In this document: piece by piece, positions 18,580 through 28,983 of the stretch
How positions within the stretch are numbered: position 1 is the first letter of the stretch
How the letters are laid out: each line of letters begins with the position of its first letter
NCBI GenBank assembly: GCA_001839685.1
Contig: MLAK01000911.1
Span: 1-45,803 of the forward strand
Length of the DNA: 45,803 bases
Origin: Tritrichomonas foetus
Taxonomy: Eukaryota > Parabasalia > Tritrichomonadida > Tritrichomonadidae
Direction of reading: 5' to 3'
The notes under the pieces: model-generated
What the model was told of the DNA's origin: nothing
The model's input: only the letters and a program-made list of their open reading frames with translations
Databases searched by the model: none
Made by a program: the position numbers and the translations under genes

Positions 18580-19050
18580 GAGTTTCACTTTTTGAATGAC
18601 TTCGGAAGTGTTTTTTTGCGTATTTTTGTGTTTTAGTTCATTTTTTTCTTTTTTGAATAATAAAAATGTTTGAGCGTATTTCTCATTTCCCTTTTTTAAT
18701 TTAACGTTCTTCTTTCTTTTATTCTCCTCGAAGTTCTGGTCTAGTATTCAAAGATAGAAAATCCAATTAGATTCGGGAATAATTATCGCTTTCCAGGTTT
18801 GAAAATTTTCCATTATATATCTTTCTATATCCTTTTTAAATAGTCTCGGCAAACGACAATGATCTCAAGATCTATTTATAAAATTTCCTTGATTGGAAAA
18901 TTGTGATTTCACAAACTTTTTCAATACAACCAGCTTTTTCAGAGATGACTTTTGACGTCATTCAATTGATTTAAATTCACACCTCAATCTGTGATATTTA
19001 AGAATTGATCATTTTCTCACTTCATTCTTATTTTAACAAAACAATTCTAA
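18580..19050. other. Intergenic, promoter of P1 gene
   Basis: No gene seen. A perfect TGACGTCA palindrome sits about 95 bases before the P1 start (about 18953-18960), and TCACTTCATT at 19017-19026 contains two overlapping-type Inr matches, the first giving a 32-base leader. Confidence 0.45.
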
Positions 19051-19365
19051 ATGACATCACCAGAACTTGCATGCGTCTATGCTTCTTTGATCCTTGCTGA
19101 TGAAGACATTCCAATCTCAGTTGAATCTATTGAACAATTGCTCAATGCTTCACAAATTACAGTCGAAAAATATTGGATCGAATTGTTTGCTCAATACTTT
19201 GCTACACACGATATTCGTGATCTTGTCAAGCTCACATCATTAGGAGGTGCTCCAGCTACAATTGCTAATGAACAACGAAATGACAATGAAGAAAATTCAA
19301 AAGAAGAAGAAGAAGATGAAGATGAAGAATTAGCTTTAGACATGGATGTTCTCTTTGACTTTTGA
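19051..19365 (+). CDS. RPLP1: 60S acidic ribosomal protein P1
   Basis: 104 residues beginning MTSPELACVYASLILADEDI, the helical dimerisation region of eukaryotic P1 stalk proteins, followed by a short hinge and an acidic run of Glu/Asp. The stalk recruits GTPase elongation factors to the large subunit. The hallmark C-terminal end (MGFGLFD in most eukaryotes) is changed to DMDVLFDF, keeping the acidic plus LF/F pattern. The Ala/Gly-rich hinge is shortened. Usual family length is 105-115. A good Inr precedes the ATG. Confidence 0.93.
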   Translation: MTSPELACVYASLILADEDIPISVESIEQLLNASQITVEKYWIELFAQYFATHDIRDLVKLTSLGGAPATIANEQRNDNEENSKEEEEDEDEELALDMDVLFDF

Positions 19366-19911
19366 GAAAAATTTGATAAAGCTAAAGAATAATTAATTAT
19401 AATTATTGTTCCTACTATTTTTAATATCTATTTCTATACATATGTAATCTCTATATATTCTAATAGTTATTATTTCTCAAGGTAATAACGCATTCAGAAA
19501 TACTGGATTCTTAATTTATTCAATTATCTATCAATCAAAAAAAAAAAAAAAAAAAATTGAATAATTAATATTTATCTTTCTATCAAACGTTTTAAAATGA
19601 TTTAAATCATCTAAATTGAATATCATATTTGAGTGATTATATCTAGATCGTCAAGACCAAACCAGTCTTACAAACATTGATAGTGACTTGTCCAAATTTG
19701 TTTTCTCTATCAGAAAGAACCCTAACGTAATCAAATAACTTTCACGAACAATCTCAGATTTTTCAAATCAAAATTTCATTATTGAGAAAGTGGACTTGTT
19801 CAGTGAATTAATGTATTGAAATACTAGATGCCAAGTATTGGAATAATAGATGCCAAGTTTTTTTGAGTAAAAATTTTCATTGCTAGCCAAATATCAATTC
19901 AAAATGCCTTT
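19366..19911. other. Intergenic with poly-A tract and short tandem repeat
   Basis: An A-run of about 18 lies near 19539-19556. A 17-base unit AATA(C/A)TAGATGCCAAGT occurs at 19820-19836 and 19842-19858 (period 22). TCATT at 19877-19881 is a likely Inr 33 bases before the next ATG. No gene seen. Confidence 0.5.
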
Positions 19912-22900
19912 ATGTCTCATTTTGTTTTTTTCATGGAAATACAATTTGTGGAATGGATCGAAGCATTTCGGATTTCTGGCTCTTCAAACGTCAACACTAT
20001 TTCGAGAAACATTGAATTATGTTTGGAGAATCCCCAAATAATTCCTGTTTTATTAAATATTTTATCACAATTTCCTAATCTTTCAAATTATGCATCTAAA
20101 GCATGTCTAACATTTTTATACAAAACTATTGTTAAATTTACCAATCAAATAGAAATAGGTTCATTTTTCCAAATTATTGAACAGTTATTACCTTTTTTCG
20201 CTTCAACAATTGATTATAATTTAATGATTGATTTTTATAATCTTGTGGTTATCATCTTTAAGAGGGCTAATCTATCAGATGAACAGAGACTCTTTTTTTC
20301 CCAATTCATTTCAAATTTACATTCTGACAAGAAATTTGCTCATTCAATATTATTTACACAAGCTTATTTAAAGGGATATTTTGAAACGAAAGAAATAGAG
20401 ATATTTCCTCAAGAGCGAGAACTTTTTCTCACAATTTCACTTTCAATATTTGATATTTTAGATCAAAATTCAGAAAATTTGAAACATATTTTACAGCTTT
20501 ATCCAAATTGTGAATTAAATGAAGAAACTGAAAAAGCAAAAGAAATAATTTTTAAATTAGCAGATTTAAACTATCGTTCATTTAAAATTCGAGATGAACT
20601 CACAGAAGACCAAATTTTTCCATATCAAAATTATCAAAAGCTGTTTATTTTCGGCGGCTTGAAATTTTTCTTAACAATTGATCTTTTTTATAAATCCTGG
20701 AAATTTATTACTCATTCTTATCTCAGTATTGTTAAAACGAAAAACACTGACCCAATAAAATTTTTGTTTTCTTTTATAAGAACACATATTTATAATACCA
20801 TTCATGATAAACGAATTGATAGTTTTGAAAGAAATATTCCTTTGAATTTTTATATAAACTTGATTGATTATTCACCTGCACTGATCACAGTGACTTTTTC
20901 CATATGTCAAATTGAATTATTACGAGTCGAAATACTAGGATTATTAGGTGATAAGATTCTTTTAGATGAAATCTTTGATTCACGACTTCAACTTGTGAAA
21001 AAAGTTGCATCAAATCCCATCATTAATTCCATAGCTATTAAAGGTGATAATTATTATACTATATTGAAAAAGCACATTGATAAGTCAATTGCTACTGGAA
21101 AAGTCGAATGTATAGTTGCTGCGATGAATGTTGTGTTAATAATGATTAATAAATATAATCATAATATAAATAATGATAAAGATTATTTCTTGGGATTATT
21201 GTATAAATCACTAACATCACAAAATACTCACATAATCACAATTGGATTGCGATGCCTTTCTAAGTTCATTAAAAATGATATTAGCATATGTTTTAGAGAG
21301 CAGTTTTTGCCAATTATCAAACAATGCTGCATTTGTGGTGTTCCTGAAGTAATGAATCGGGCATTATCAACATATATGGAAATTTATATGCTACTCAATA
21401 TCGAAATAGAGATTGAGTTCTTTGTTCAAAATCAACAACTATTAACAAATTTATGTAAAGTACAATATGATAAACTCCTAATGGTATACTTTTTATCTAA
21501 TAACTTCATTTCTGATGAACTATTAAATAATTACCTCCAAAATACCATTCCTATTTTAAATAATTTGAAAGATAGCAATGGACCTGAATATCTTCATACA
21601 TTGTCTATTTTTCTAATAGCTGCAATTTCAAATGAATTTTTATTTGATCAATTTTTAACTTATTGTAAACTTCAATTAGATTACATTTTCAATAATATTA
21701 CAGTTATAGTAGAGAATTTTTCTGATTATTTTGAAGGATTAACTCATGTTTTAACTGGAATAACATACATTTGTAAAACAATAAATCAAATGCAGATTGA
21801 ATTTATGGTTTCATATATTCTAATTATTCTCCAACAAATATTTTTCCCTATTTTAAGCGATGATGAAAATGAAAATCTACCCAAAATGGTTATTTTATCA
21901 ATTTTAATTTCCCAATGTCTGAAATATTTCCCTCCACAATTCTTGGCAGAAATTTCTAAATATATACAATCTTTTATAACCAATCTTATTCAAGATAGTG
22001 AATCGAAAACTTCAAATTTCATGAAAATTTTTTATTGTTTTCCCATTGCTAACTTATTGATTCCATATTTAGATAGCCAAATTCTGAATATTCTGAATAC
22101 CTTTTTCTTTTTTAATTGTTCTAATTTTTCTGAATTACCTGAATTCGAATCAAATTATATTACATCATTTCCCATAAAAATTCTAAAATATTCCTCTAAT
22201 GATGATATTAAAAATAAAGTAATCACATGCATGTTTGACTGGCTCCAACAAAGTTTTAAAAACATTAAGTCAAAGACTAATTCTCCATTTTTAGCAATTG
22301 ATACTGAAACAAAAGCGATTTTTCATCGTTTTTCACTAGCTTTAATTCGTCATGATAGACACGAGGGAAGAAAAGCAACACTGTATAATTTATACATGAG
22401 AGAAATTCACAAATTTTATGATCATGATTTTACTGTAGATGCTTTATACTTTTTCTCAAAAACTGTTGAATATAATTCTTGTTCCATCGAAAAACATTAT
22501 GATATCGCAAAATTAGCTATTCAAGTTTTATCAACTTATTTTGATAAGAATATTTTTCAATTAAATCCAATTCTATATTGTTTTTTGTTATTAAATACTT
22601 TAATTAGTGCAAGAAATAAAATTGCTCTTGAGTTCATTGCGAATAATCTCCAGATAATTTTATCTAAGCGAGAACCAGGTTATCTATCAAACTTTGACAA
22701 TGAAAATTGCGATAAAGAATCCTTAGTCAACCACATCGCAAACCTTCTCCTGAATTTTGCTGTTATTATCTCAAGTGTTCCACCAAATACAACAGTAAAT
22801 GATGAAGTAAATGAATCAAATCATGCATTAATGAATTTAATAGGTGAGGACAATATAGTTTGGGGATTGCACAATTTCCCACCGAATGATGAAAGCCAGA

Positions 22901-23208
22901 CATCAGGTTTGGTTCATTCAATGATTGCTTTATCTGATCAATCTTCTCCTTATTTCCAAATTGCTTATCCTGAAGTTTTTAAAGGATTTGTTCAGTATTT
23001 CTCTTTAAATAGTATTCATCAGGTAAGACTAGATGGGCGAGAAGATCTTGCTAAAATGAGACTGGCACAACTGTATTTTTATGGAATGCCCAAAACCAAG
23101 CAATATGTTGAAGAATCTTTCGAGAATTTACAATCTCATAAACAACGAATTTATAACATTGTTGATGCTTTTCAGCAGCAGATACAACAACAACAACAAC
23201 AAATATAA
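19912..23208 (+). CDS. HEAT-repeat protein, importin-beta/exportin-like (putative)
   Basis: 1,098 residues, almost wholly alpha-helical with repeated amphipathic helix pairs and no enzyme motif, typical of karyopherin-like HEAT superhelices. The N-terminus (WIEAFRISGS, then NYASKACLTFLYKTIVKF) has the layout of importin-beta N-terminal helices, and about 1,000-1,100 residues is the usual size of CRM1/Cse1/exportin proteins. No signature specific to one member is certain, so assignment to nuclear transport is an inference from shape. The C-terminus ends in a Gln run encoded by CAA/CAG repeats. The first ATG (19912) has an Inr 33 bases upstream; another in-frame ATG lies 8 codons in. An out-of-frame ATG at 19904 precedes it. 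Confidence 0.6.
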   Translation: MSHFVFFMEIQFVEWIEAFRISGSSNVNTISRNIELCLENPQIIPVLLNILSQFPNLSNYASKACLTFLYKTIVKFTNQIEIGSFFQIIEQLLPFFASTIDYNLMIDFYNLVVIIFKRANLSDEQRLFFSQFISNLHSDKKFAHSILFTQAYLKGYFETKEIEIFPQERELFLTISLSIFDILDQNSENLKHILQLYPNCELNEETEKAKEIIFKLADLNYRSFKIRDELTEDQIFPYQNYQKLFIFGGLKFFLTIDLFYKSWKFITHSYLSIVKTKNTDPIKFLFSFIRTHIYNTIHDKRIDSFERNIPLNFYINLIDYSPALITVTFSICQIELLRVEILGLLGDKILLDEIFDSRLQLVKKVASNPIINSIAIKGDNYYTILKKHIDKSIATGKVECIVAAMNVVLIMINKYNHNINNDKDYFLGLLYKSLTSQNTHIITIGLRCLSKFIKNDISICFREQFLPIIKQCCICGVPEVMNRALSTYMEIYMLLNIEIEIEFFVQNQQLLTNLCKVQYDKLLMVYFLSNNFISDELLNNYLQNTIPILNNLKDSNGPEYLHTLSIFLIAAISNEFLFDQFLTYCKLQLDYIFNNITVIVENFSDYFEGLTHVLTGITYICKTINQMQIEFMVSYILIILQQIFFPILSDDENENLPKMVILSILISQCLKYFPPQFLAEISKYIQSFITNLIQDSESKTSNFMKIFYCFPIANLLIPYLDSQILNILNTFFFFNCSNFSELPEFESNYITSFPIKILKYSSNDDIKNKVITCMFDWLQQSFKNIKSKTNSPFLAIDTETKAIFHRFSLALIRHDRHEGRKATLYNLYMREIHKFYDHDFTVDALYFFSKTVEYNSCSIEKHYDIAKLAIQVLSTYFDKNIFQLNPILYCFLLLNTLISARNKIALEFIANNLQIILSKREPGYLSNFDNENCDKESLVNHIANLLLNFAVIISSVPPNTTVNDEVNESNHALMNLIGEDNIVWGLHNFPPNDESQTSGLVHSMIALSDQSSPYFQIAYPEVFKGFVQYFSLNSIHQVRLDGREDLAKMRLAQLYFYGMPKTKQYVEESFENLQSHKQRIYNIVDAFQQQIQQQQQQI

Positions 23209-23444
23209 TGTTTATCTAAATAAAATCTTTTATTCCGAATGAAATTTTCACTTATTTTTTTCTCCTGTTTTTCATTTTCCATTCAATTGTTTCTAAAATC
23301 AATCATAACTTTATCCATCACTATTATGTAGCAAACTCTTTTTGCATAGGAGAAGCAGATATACCATTCAATTCCCAAAATGATGCATTTATTGAAACAA
23401 CAAAATATAAAAAGCATTTTTTTTCCCCTTTCATCAAAAATACT

Positions 23445-24509
23445 ATGAACCAGATGTTATGTATGCAACACCGATGTCACGACAAAAAACATATTGTTGT
23501 CCCATTGTCTTTGACGTTTTTACCGATAAGAAAATTGATGGTGAAATTATTCACCAAATGTGGTGAAAGTAACCGAAAAAAATTAAAATACCTGAAATAC
23601 AACTTTCTCTTAGCTATCATGAAGGAATCACAATCTACGAAATATTCAATCAAAGTTCTTCTCCAAAATGGAACTTTTACAACTTTTCAAGTTTCTCCTC
23701 AAACTTCAATCGCTGATCTGAAAGATCTGATCACAAATTCGACAGAAATTTCGATTCCCGATAACCACACAATTTCGCTGATCTATCTAGGCCATGTTCT
23801 CAAAAATTCGCAAACAGTTTATCAAATTGCTAAATCAAATTTGGAATTCACCATCCATTGCGTTTTAAAGCAAAAGCGAACAAAGAAAAGTAATAAAAAC
23901 CAACTATCAACCAATTCAAATCATTCTTTTCAAACAAGCACAAATAATTCATTATCAGATAATTCTTTTTCAACAAATCAAAATGGTGCAGATGGAGACA
24001 TTAATACAAATGCTCCAGAAAGTCAGAATGATGATTCTGGTGAATTGAGAGGCTTTGATCGTTTGTTAATCATGAATTACACTCGTGAGCAAATTGCGAG
24101 AATTCGTAGACAGTTCCACCAAATGACAAATACTGTCGGTGAGCCTGCCGAGCAGCAGCTGGCACATGAAGACGAATGGTTTCCTGCTTTGTTCAACAAC
24201 GATGAGCCACTCAACCTTTTCGGCGTGAATAATCCAAATCGTTCAGTCAATCAGAATGACCAGCAAAGAAATAGTTTGAATGGCTTGCGTCAAGGGAGAG
24301 AAGATGAAGCACCACTTGTAAATGACCAACAAAGAACGGCCATCGAATATGAAGAATCTAGCGTGTATTATTTTGTTGGATTTGCCGCTGGCTTCTTCTT
24401 TGGCATTGGAATCGCAATTATTCTTCCACTTTTCTGTAGAGAGAAGAAGTTCTTGATTGGATTATCTTTCGGTCTCTCCATTCACTATCTCTTCGCACTT
24501 TTAGCCTGA
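23445..24509 (+). CDS. Dsc3-like ubiquitin-like membrane protein (DUF2407 type)
   Basis: 354 residues. A ubiquitin-like fold covers about 65-140 (YSIKVLLQNGTFTTFQVSP, IYLGHVLKNSQTV). A Ser/Asn-rich linker follows, then a conserved-looking block RGFDRLLIMNYTREQIARIR near 205, matching the C-terminal DUF2407 region of Dsc3, and two membrane segments at about 308-330 and 335-354. Dsc3 belongs to the Golgi/ER Dsc ubiquitin ligase complex; HERP/TMUB proteins are alternatives with a similar layout. The first 58 residues are basic and unusual; ATG 23619 (MKESQSTKYS) would start just before the ubiquitin-like fold. I keep 23445 because CCCCTTTCATC lies 10-20 bases upstream of it. Confidence 0.7.
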   Translation: MNQMLCMQHRCHDKKHIVVPLSLTFLPIRKLMVKLFTKCGESNRKKLKYLKYNFLLAIMKESQSTKYSIKVLLQNGTFTTFQVSPQTSIADLKDLITNSTEISIPDNHTISLIYLGHVLKNSQTVYQIAKSNLEFTIHCVLKQKRTKKSNKNQLSTNSNHSFQTSTNNSLSDNSFSTNQNGADGDINTNAPESQNDDSGELRGFDRLLIMNYTREQIARIRRQFHQMTNTVGEPAEQQLAHEDEWFPALFNNDEPLNLFGVNNPNRSVNQNDQQRNSLNGLRQGREDEAPLVNDQQRTAIEYEESSVYYFVGFAAGFFFGIGIAIILPLFCREKKFLIGLSFGLSIHYLFALLA

Positions 24510-25719
24510 AATTAGTTTCAAAACACTTTTTTTTATATCATGCATTCATATTATTATTTATAAAAGCAATATTAGAAAAAGGTAATATCCTCACACCAAA
24601 TATTTATTAAAATAAAGCTTAAAAATTTACGAATTGTTGTCGAAAAAGATTTGAATCTGCCATCGCATATATATATTATTTTGACAGCCTTTCCCAATTG
24701 TAATTTGGATAGTGAAGATAGAAAAGTCATTAGATCAACTACTGAAAAAGGAATATCTACTGCTCATTTTAAATATTCCATTTGAAAAAGATGTGATTCT
24801 CAAAAAAAAAAGTTAGAAATAAACTATATGAAGAATGAATTAGCAAAAGTAAACAAAACAAATCACAAGCTGAAGTTGGTTATCCAGAAGGCTATTTATA
24901 TATATGATAATGTTTTGTATGAAACCTAAAGTGAAAAAGATCATTTTTAACACTGTTCAATATGATGATAAAGAATCACAATTTAGAATTATTTCATCAG
25001 CTGTCTGCCGAATAAAGGGAGAAGGCTAGTTCATCTTACTTTGATTTATCTATGAGAGTAGCATATTCTGGTGAAGCTAATTTTTTTACCCGTGGATTTA
25101 GCAAATATATCGTAATTTTCAAAATAAACTTTCCCATCAATTAAATTATTTCTCTTATTCTCATTCATATTTCTATTGCATTTCCTTTGATATGCTTATT
25201 GAATCGTTATTTCTAAAAAAAAAATAAAACAATCCAGAATCGAATCTGTTTGCGTTGTGCGATAATCAAATTTTCATGGTATTATATTATACTCGTAGAA
25301 TATTATACATTATTCACTATCTCTCAGAGTAAAAAATTTCCAATCTCAAATCGGTTATCTGATAAAATTATTAAAGAATAAAAAAGAACATTCTCTCAAT
25401 TTTTCTTAGAAAACTCTAGAAATTAATAGAAAAAGTTGATCTTTTTGAGAACCGCAACCAATAATGTTATTGTAGATTTTCTTCCGTTTTTTCTACACTA
25501 GAAATTGAGAGAAAGAGCAGAAATAAGTATCTCTTTTATATTTACATTATGTATTAGATGCACTTTTCGGAATTATGATAATCAAAAAAATTCTTTGAAA
25601 GAATCAATGAAATAATTTCGCGATCAGAAGTTTTCATTCTAATTTAGTTTACTATGACAAATAAGCGAAACGAATATCACTTCACTTTTTCTGAAAATAG
25701 TAAGTTTTCAGCTTTGAAT
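24510..25719. other. Intergenic with possible gene relics
   Basis: Between convergent genes. Two stretches look coding but broken. On the plus strand 24614-24785 reads LRIVVEKDLNLPSHIY, then after a shift LTAFPNCNLDSEDRKVIRST, faintly C2-like. On the minus strand 25046-25168 is a 40-residue ATG frame containing LIDGKVYFENYDIFAKSTGK. No family could be assigned. The rest is AT-rich. Confidence 0.3.
24614..24785 (+). pseudogene. Possible decayed gene fragment
   Basis: Two protein-like reading segments in different frames, joined by a shift near the TATATATA run around 24670. The residue pattern resembles the first strands of a C2 domain, but this is weak. Surrounding sequence gives stops in every frame. 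Confidence 0.22.
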
Positions 25720-26319
25720 TTAAAAACTGAATAACTGAATATCATTAAAATGATTACCATAGGCACAAAATTCGTATATTTCATCTTTCATTTTGTCATC
25801 TTCTGCTATTTTTTCGAAGATGACATCAAACTCCTCTTCTTTTTGTTTCCAATCTTCATCGCTGATTTCATCTGTTGTTGTTGATTCCTCGCTGTCTTCG
25901 TTCTTTGTTTCATTTTCAGTGGTGAAATCACTCTCCTCAACGACGCGGCCCTTTTGATTGGCCTGAACAAAATTTGTTCTCGAAACGAAGTAATTCCATC
26001 GATTTTTGATTGAGTTGGGGCTCCTCATCGGGAGGGCTTTGTTGATGAGGGTCCACTTTGGGCCGTACAGCTGATATTGGCGGAAAAGAACTTCATCCTC
26101 TTCGCGCGACCATTCTCCATTAAAGAAACCTGGCGCAAGGTAATTGCTGTACCTGTCTCTGCATTGGCGTGCAGATCTGTTAGGCATCATCGAGGAGATG
26201 GCATCCCATCTTCGTGGCCCCATTCTTTCGACGAGCATTGAAAGACGAGCATCTTCTTCTGGAGTGAATAAATGTCTCTTTGTTGGAAGCTTCTTCACTA
26301 AGATTAAGTTCATGTTCAT
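25720..26319 (-). CDS. R2R3 Myb DNA-binding protein
   Basis: 199 residues with two Myb repeats. The first (about 15-60) has FTPEEDARLSMLVERMGPRR with W38 and RQCRDRYSNYL; its first tryptophan is replaced by Phe. The second (about 68-112) has WSREEDEVLFRQYQLYGPKW and SIKNRWNYF. The tail is rich in Glu, Asp and Thr and could be an activation or regulatory region. Trichomonad Myb proteins bind core-promoter elements and regulate transcription. The ATG is 19 bases downstream of a TCATTT initiator (minus strand 26335-26340), supporting this start over upstream codons. Confidence 0.9.
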   Translation of the reverse strand: MNMNLILVKKLPTKRHLFTPEEDARLSMLVERMGPRRWDAISSMMPNRSARQCRDRYSNYLAPGFFNGEWSREEDEVLFRQYQLYGPKWTLINKALPMRSPNSIKNRWNYFVSRTNFVQANQKGRVVEESDFTTENETKNEDSEESTTTDEISDEDWKQKEEEFDVIFEKIAEDDKMKDEIYEFCAYGNHFNDIQLFSF

Positions 26320-26334
26320 TTTTGGAAGGAGAGC

Positions 26335-26340
26335 AAATGA
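26335..26340 (-). promoter_or_regulatory. Initiator of the Myb gene
   Basis: TCATTT on the minus strand, fitting TCA(C/T)(A/T), with a 19-base leader to the ATG at 26319. Confidence 0.5.
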
Positions 26341-27681
26341 TCTGATATTAAATGATCTGTTTACTGCTTTGAATTTTTTGTTATCCTCTATTCAAAAGTT
26401 TCAAATTCAAATATTTTTGAAATTATTTTTTTGTTCCATTCATTCAAACTTCAAGATTTTATAGTCTCAAATTTCTAAAAAATCAATAACATAGAATTTA
26501 TTGAATATCAAATTCTTACTTAATATTTTTTCACAGTAATTTTTCTATCAATTTTCTGATGTTCAAAATTATCATTTCATTATTCGTCCACTTTTTCTGA
26601 TAAATATGTTAATCTCCTCGAAATCTCGGCTAAGCGATATTTTAAACAATGATAAAGATAGACATTTAGAGATAGTAAAAGTAATCAGTGGAGAATCTAG
26701 ATTTGGTCTTTGTGAGAAACTTGAAAAACAACTTTCATAAAAAAAACAGATTAACTTTTTCAGAGAAATTAACAGTTTTCCATTTTTTGAATAATTATTC
26801 TTCCACTTTTTCTATAATTATTTGTCGACTTTTTCTTTTTATTCTATTTCTATTTATTGTATTTCACACCGTTTTCGGTTGTTGTAAAGTATCATTCAAA
26901 ATCAAATGACGATGAAATTTTTGCAATGACTTATATTGAATTCTTTCAAAAGTTTTCTGTAATTTAAGGAGAATTGTAAAGTTCATCCCTTGAATGAAGT
27001 AAAGTAATTTAAAGTTTACAAACCAATCCAAAAGAAATCAATTCCTAAAGCATGAAGTGCTTTTCTTTTGATTTATTATCATCTCAAAATATTCATAAAA
27101 ATAAAAAGAAAAAGTTTCACAGCATTTAATAGGTAAAATATTTGTCTTTTTTATTTCAAAAGTTAACCTCTATTAATATCATCTGTAATCTCTTTTATAT
27201 ACCAGATTCATAAAAGTGAGGTGAATCAAACATCATAATATGATTAATTTAAGCATCTGCAACTGTGCAAAATATAGAAATGAGTATAAAATATGTTCAT
27301 TATACATCTGAAATATGTTTAATAATAAAGAAAAAATGATATTATAATATTATTGCCAATTTCAATTTTCAATTTGATTAAAAATAGAAAATATGGAAGA
27401 AACAATCATAATATGGTAAAAACAATCATAAAATAATCGCATTTACATAGGATAATATTTCACCATAAACATTATTTAAATTTGCAAATTTAAAATAATT
27501 AAGAAAAAAAATCCATAATATTTTTCGAATAATGCGAAAAAATTATGATCCACAAGATAAAATTTGAAAAAAAATTAAAAAAGTAATATTTAAAAAAATA
27601 ATCATAAAAATCATAAAAATATATATATATAAAGATTTATGAGGATAAAAATAAACTGGGCAATATCACATAATATATTTT
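26341..27681. other. Intergenic region
   Basis: About 1.3 kb upstream of one minus-strand gene and downstream of the next. A 73-codon frame at 26688-26909 begins with GTG and is hydrophobic and AT-driven; not accepted. An AT microsatellite lies near 27620-27632. Nothing else seen. Confidence 0.4.
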
Positions 27682-28983
27682 TTATTCGTTTTCTTTAATG
27701 TATTGTTTCAATATTTCTATTGAATCACCAACAGAGTTTTCTGGTCCAATTTCACGTAAAGCGAAATCGATAGCACCAGCGACAAGCTTTGCATCAATTG
27801 GGTTCATATCTCGATCACTGTAAAGAAGTTGTGTTCTTATTTTATCATGAGAATGGTCTTCGCATATTGTTGAATATGTGAAAAGACAGCAACCACCAGC
27901 TGCATCCGCAGGTCCAAGTGATCCCATATAAAAGTCCTTTATCGGTCTTTTTATTCGAACTGGTCCAACATTTGACAACTCGATTCCTAGTCCGGGCTGT
28001 TGGGGATAAAACATTCCACTTTGGAGTCTTCGTGTTGCTGCCATGAATTTGAATTGTTCACCTTGTTGAATTTTTGACATAAGTTGGCTTCTCATTTTTC
28101 CAGTAATGTCAGAGATTTTGTCATTCATGTTCAGTGGTCCATCAGTTGATGTTCTTATGGCAGAGCATTGATAGCCAACATGCCATGGAAACTTTTCATT
28201 AAACTCGGCAAATTTTCCACTTAAATATGGCCTCAAACTAACGACAGTTGATGCGCCATGTCCCATTGATGTTTTGTTATTGTATTGATTAAAAGCTTCA
28301 ATTGAAAGAATGATAGATGCCCATAAGCTTTCAGTCATTCCTTTTACTTTTCCATCTTTGCTGTTTTTGACAATTGCTAGATCAGATATTTTACTTTCAA
28401 AAAGCTCGTAAATGCCAGTTTGATGGCTGGGCTGAATTGGCCGATGGGGCATAATGCGCGAAATAAATGGATCTTCATTATAGAAGTAGTAAATACTATT
28501 CATCTGATTATCAACACTTTGTTTAAATGCAGCAAAACCTGATTGTGGAAGAAGATTTTTCAAATCAGCTTCATTGTTGCTTCTAAGATTTTTGCCAATT
28601 TGGTCAACAATTTTTTCCACAATGTTTTTCAGATAGGTTCCATCAGAACAAACGTGATTATGATTGATAGAAATGATGTTATCACGAACAGCAATTGATG
28701 CAAGCACTTCATGGATAGAAGGAGTGTGGTTGATGCAATGCCAATTTGATACTTCATTTAACTTTTTGATTTCTTTTGGAATTTGAAGAATTGGCTGCTC
28801 CTTGTTGTGGATAATGATCTCATCTGCATTCATTTTCATTCTGAGCCCAGGAAGAGATTTTTGAAGGGATTCAACAAATTGAGGAACATATCGTTCGTCT
28901 TCAAGTTCGATTGAAAGCTGGATCCAGCAAGGTGATGATGCAAACATCATTTCTAAAAGATCAAGTTTACGAGAAGCAAGCAT
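27682..28983 (-). CDS. Condensation/alcohol-acyltransferase-like protein (HxxxDG)
   Basis: 433 residues with NHNHVCSDG, giving the HxxxDG catalytic motif at 110-115 shared by CoA-dependent acyltransferases of the condensation-domain superfamily (alcohol acetyltransferases, PapA5-like, BAHD). The size, one catalytic motif in the first third, and a late SNVGPVRIK strand followed by a Gly/Ala-rich bend fit a two-lobed 430-480-residue enzyme. It lacks NRPS partner domains. Substrates cannot be told. Such genes are more common in bacteria and fungi, so lateral transfer is possible; codon use looks like that of its neighbours. ATG 28983 is the first start; no perfect Inr is close. Confidence 0.7.
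   Translation of the reverse strand: MLASRKLDLLEMMFASSPCWIQLSIELEDERYVPQFVESLQKSLPGLRMKMNADEIIIHNKEQPILQIPKEIKKLNEVSNWHCINHTPSIHEVLASIAVRDNIISINHNHVCSDGTYLKNIVEKIVDQIGKNLRSNNEADLKNLLPQSGFAAFKQSVDNQMNSIYYFYNEDPFISRIMPHRPIQPSHQTGIYELFESKISDLAIVKNSKDGKVKGMTESLWASIILSIEAFNQYNNKTSMGHGASTVVSLRPYLSGKFAEFNEKFPWHVGYQCSAIRTSTDGPLNMNDKISDITGKMRSQLMSKIQQGEQFKFMAATRRLQSGMFYPQQPGLGIELSNVGPVRIKRPIKDFYMGSLGPADAAGGCCLFTYSTICEDHSHDKIRTQLLYSDRDMNPIDAKLVAGAIDFALREIGPENSVGDSIEILKQYIKENE

Noticed and set aside
26688..26909. 73-residue hydrophobic frame
   Set aside because: GTG start, no homology; hydrophobicity follows from T-rich DNA.
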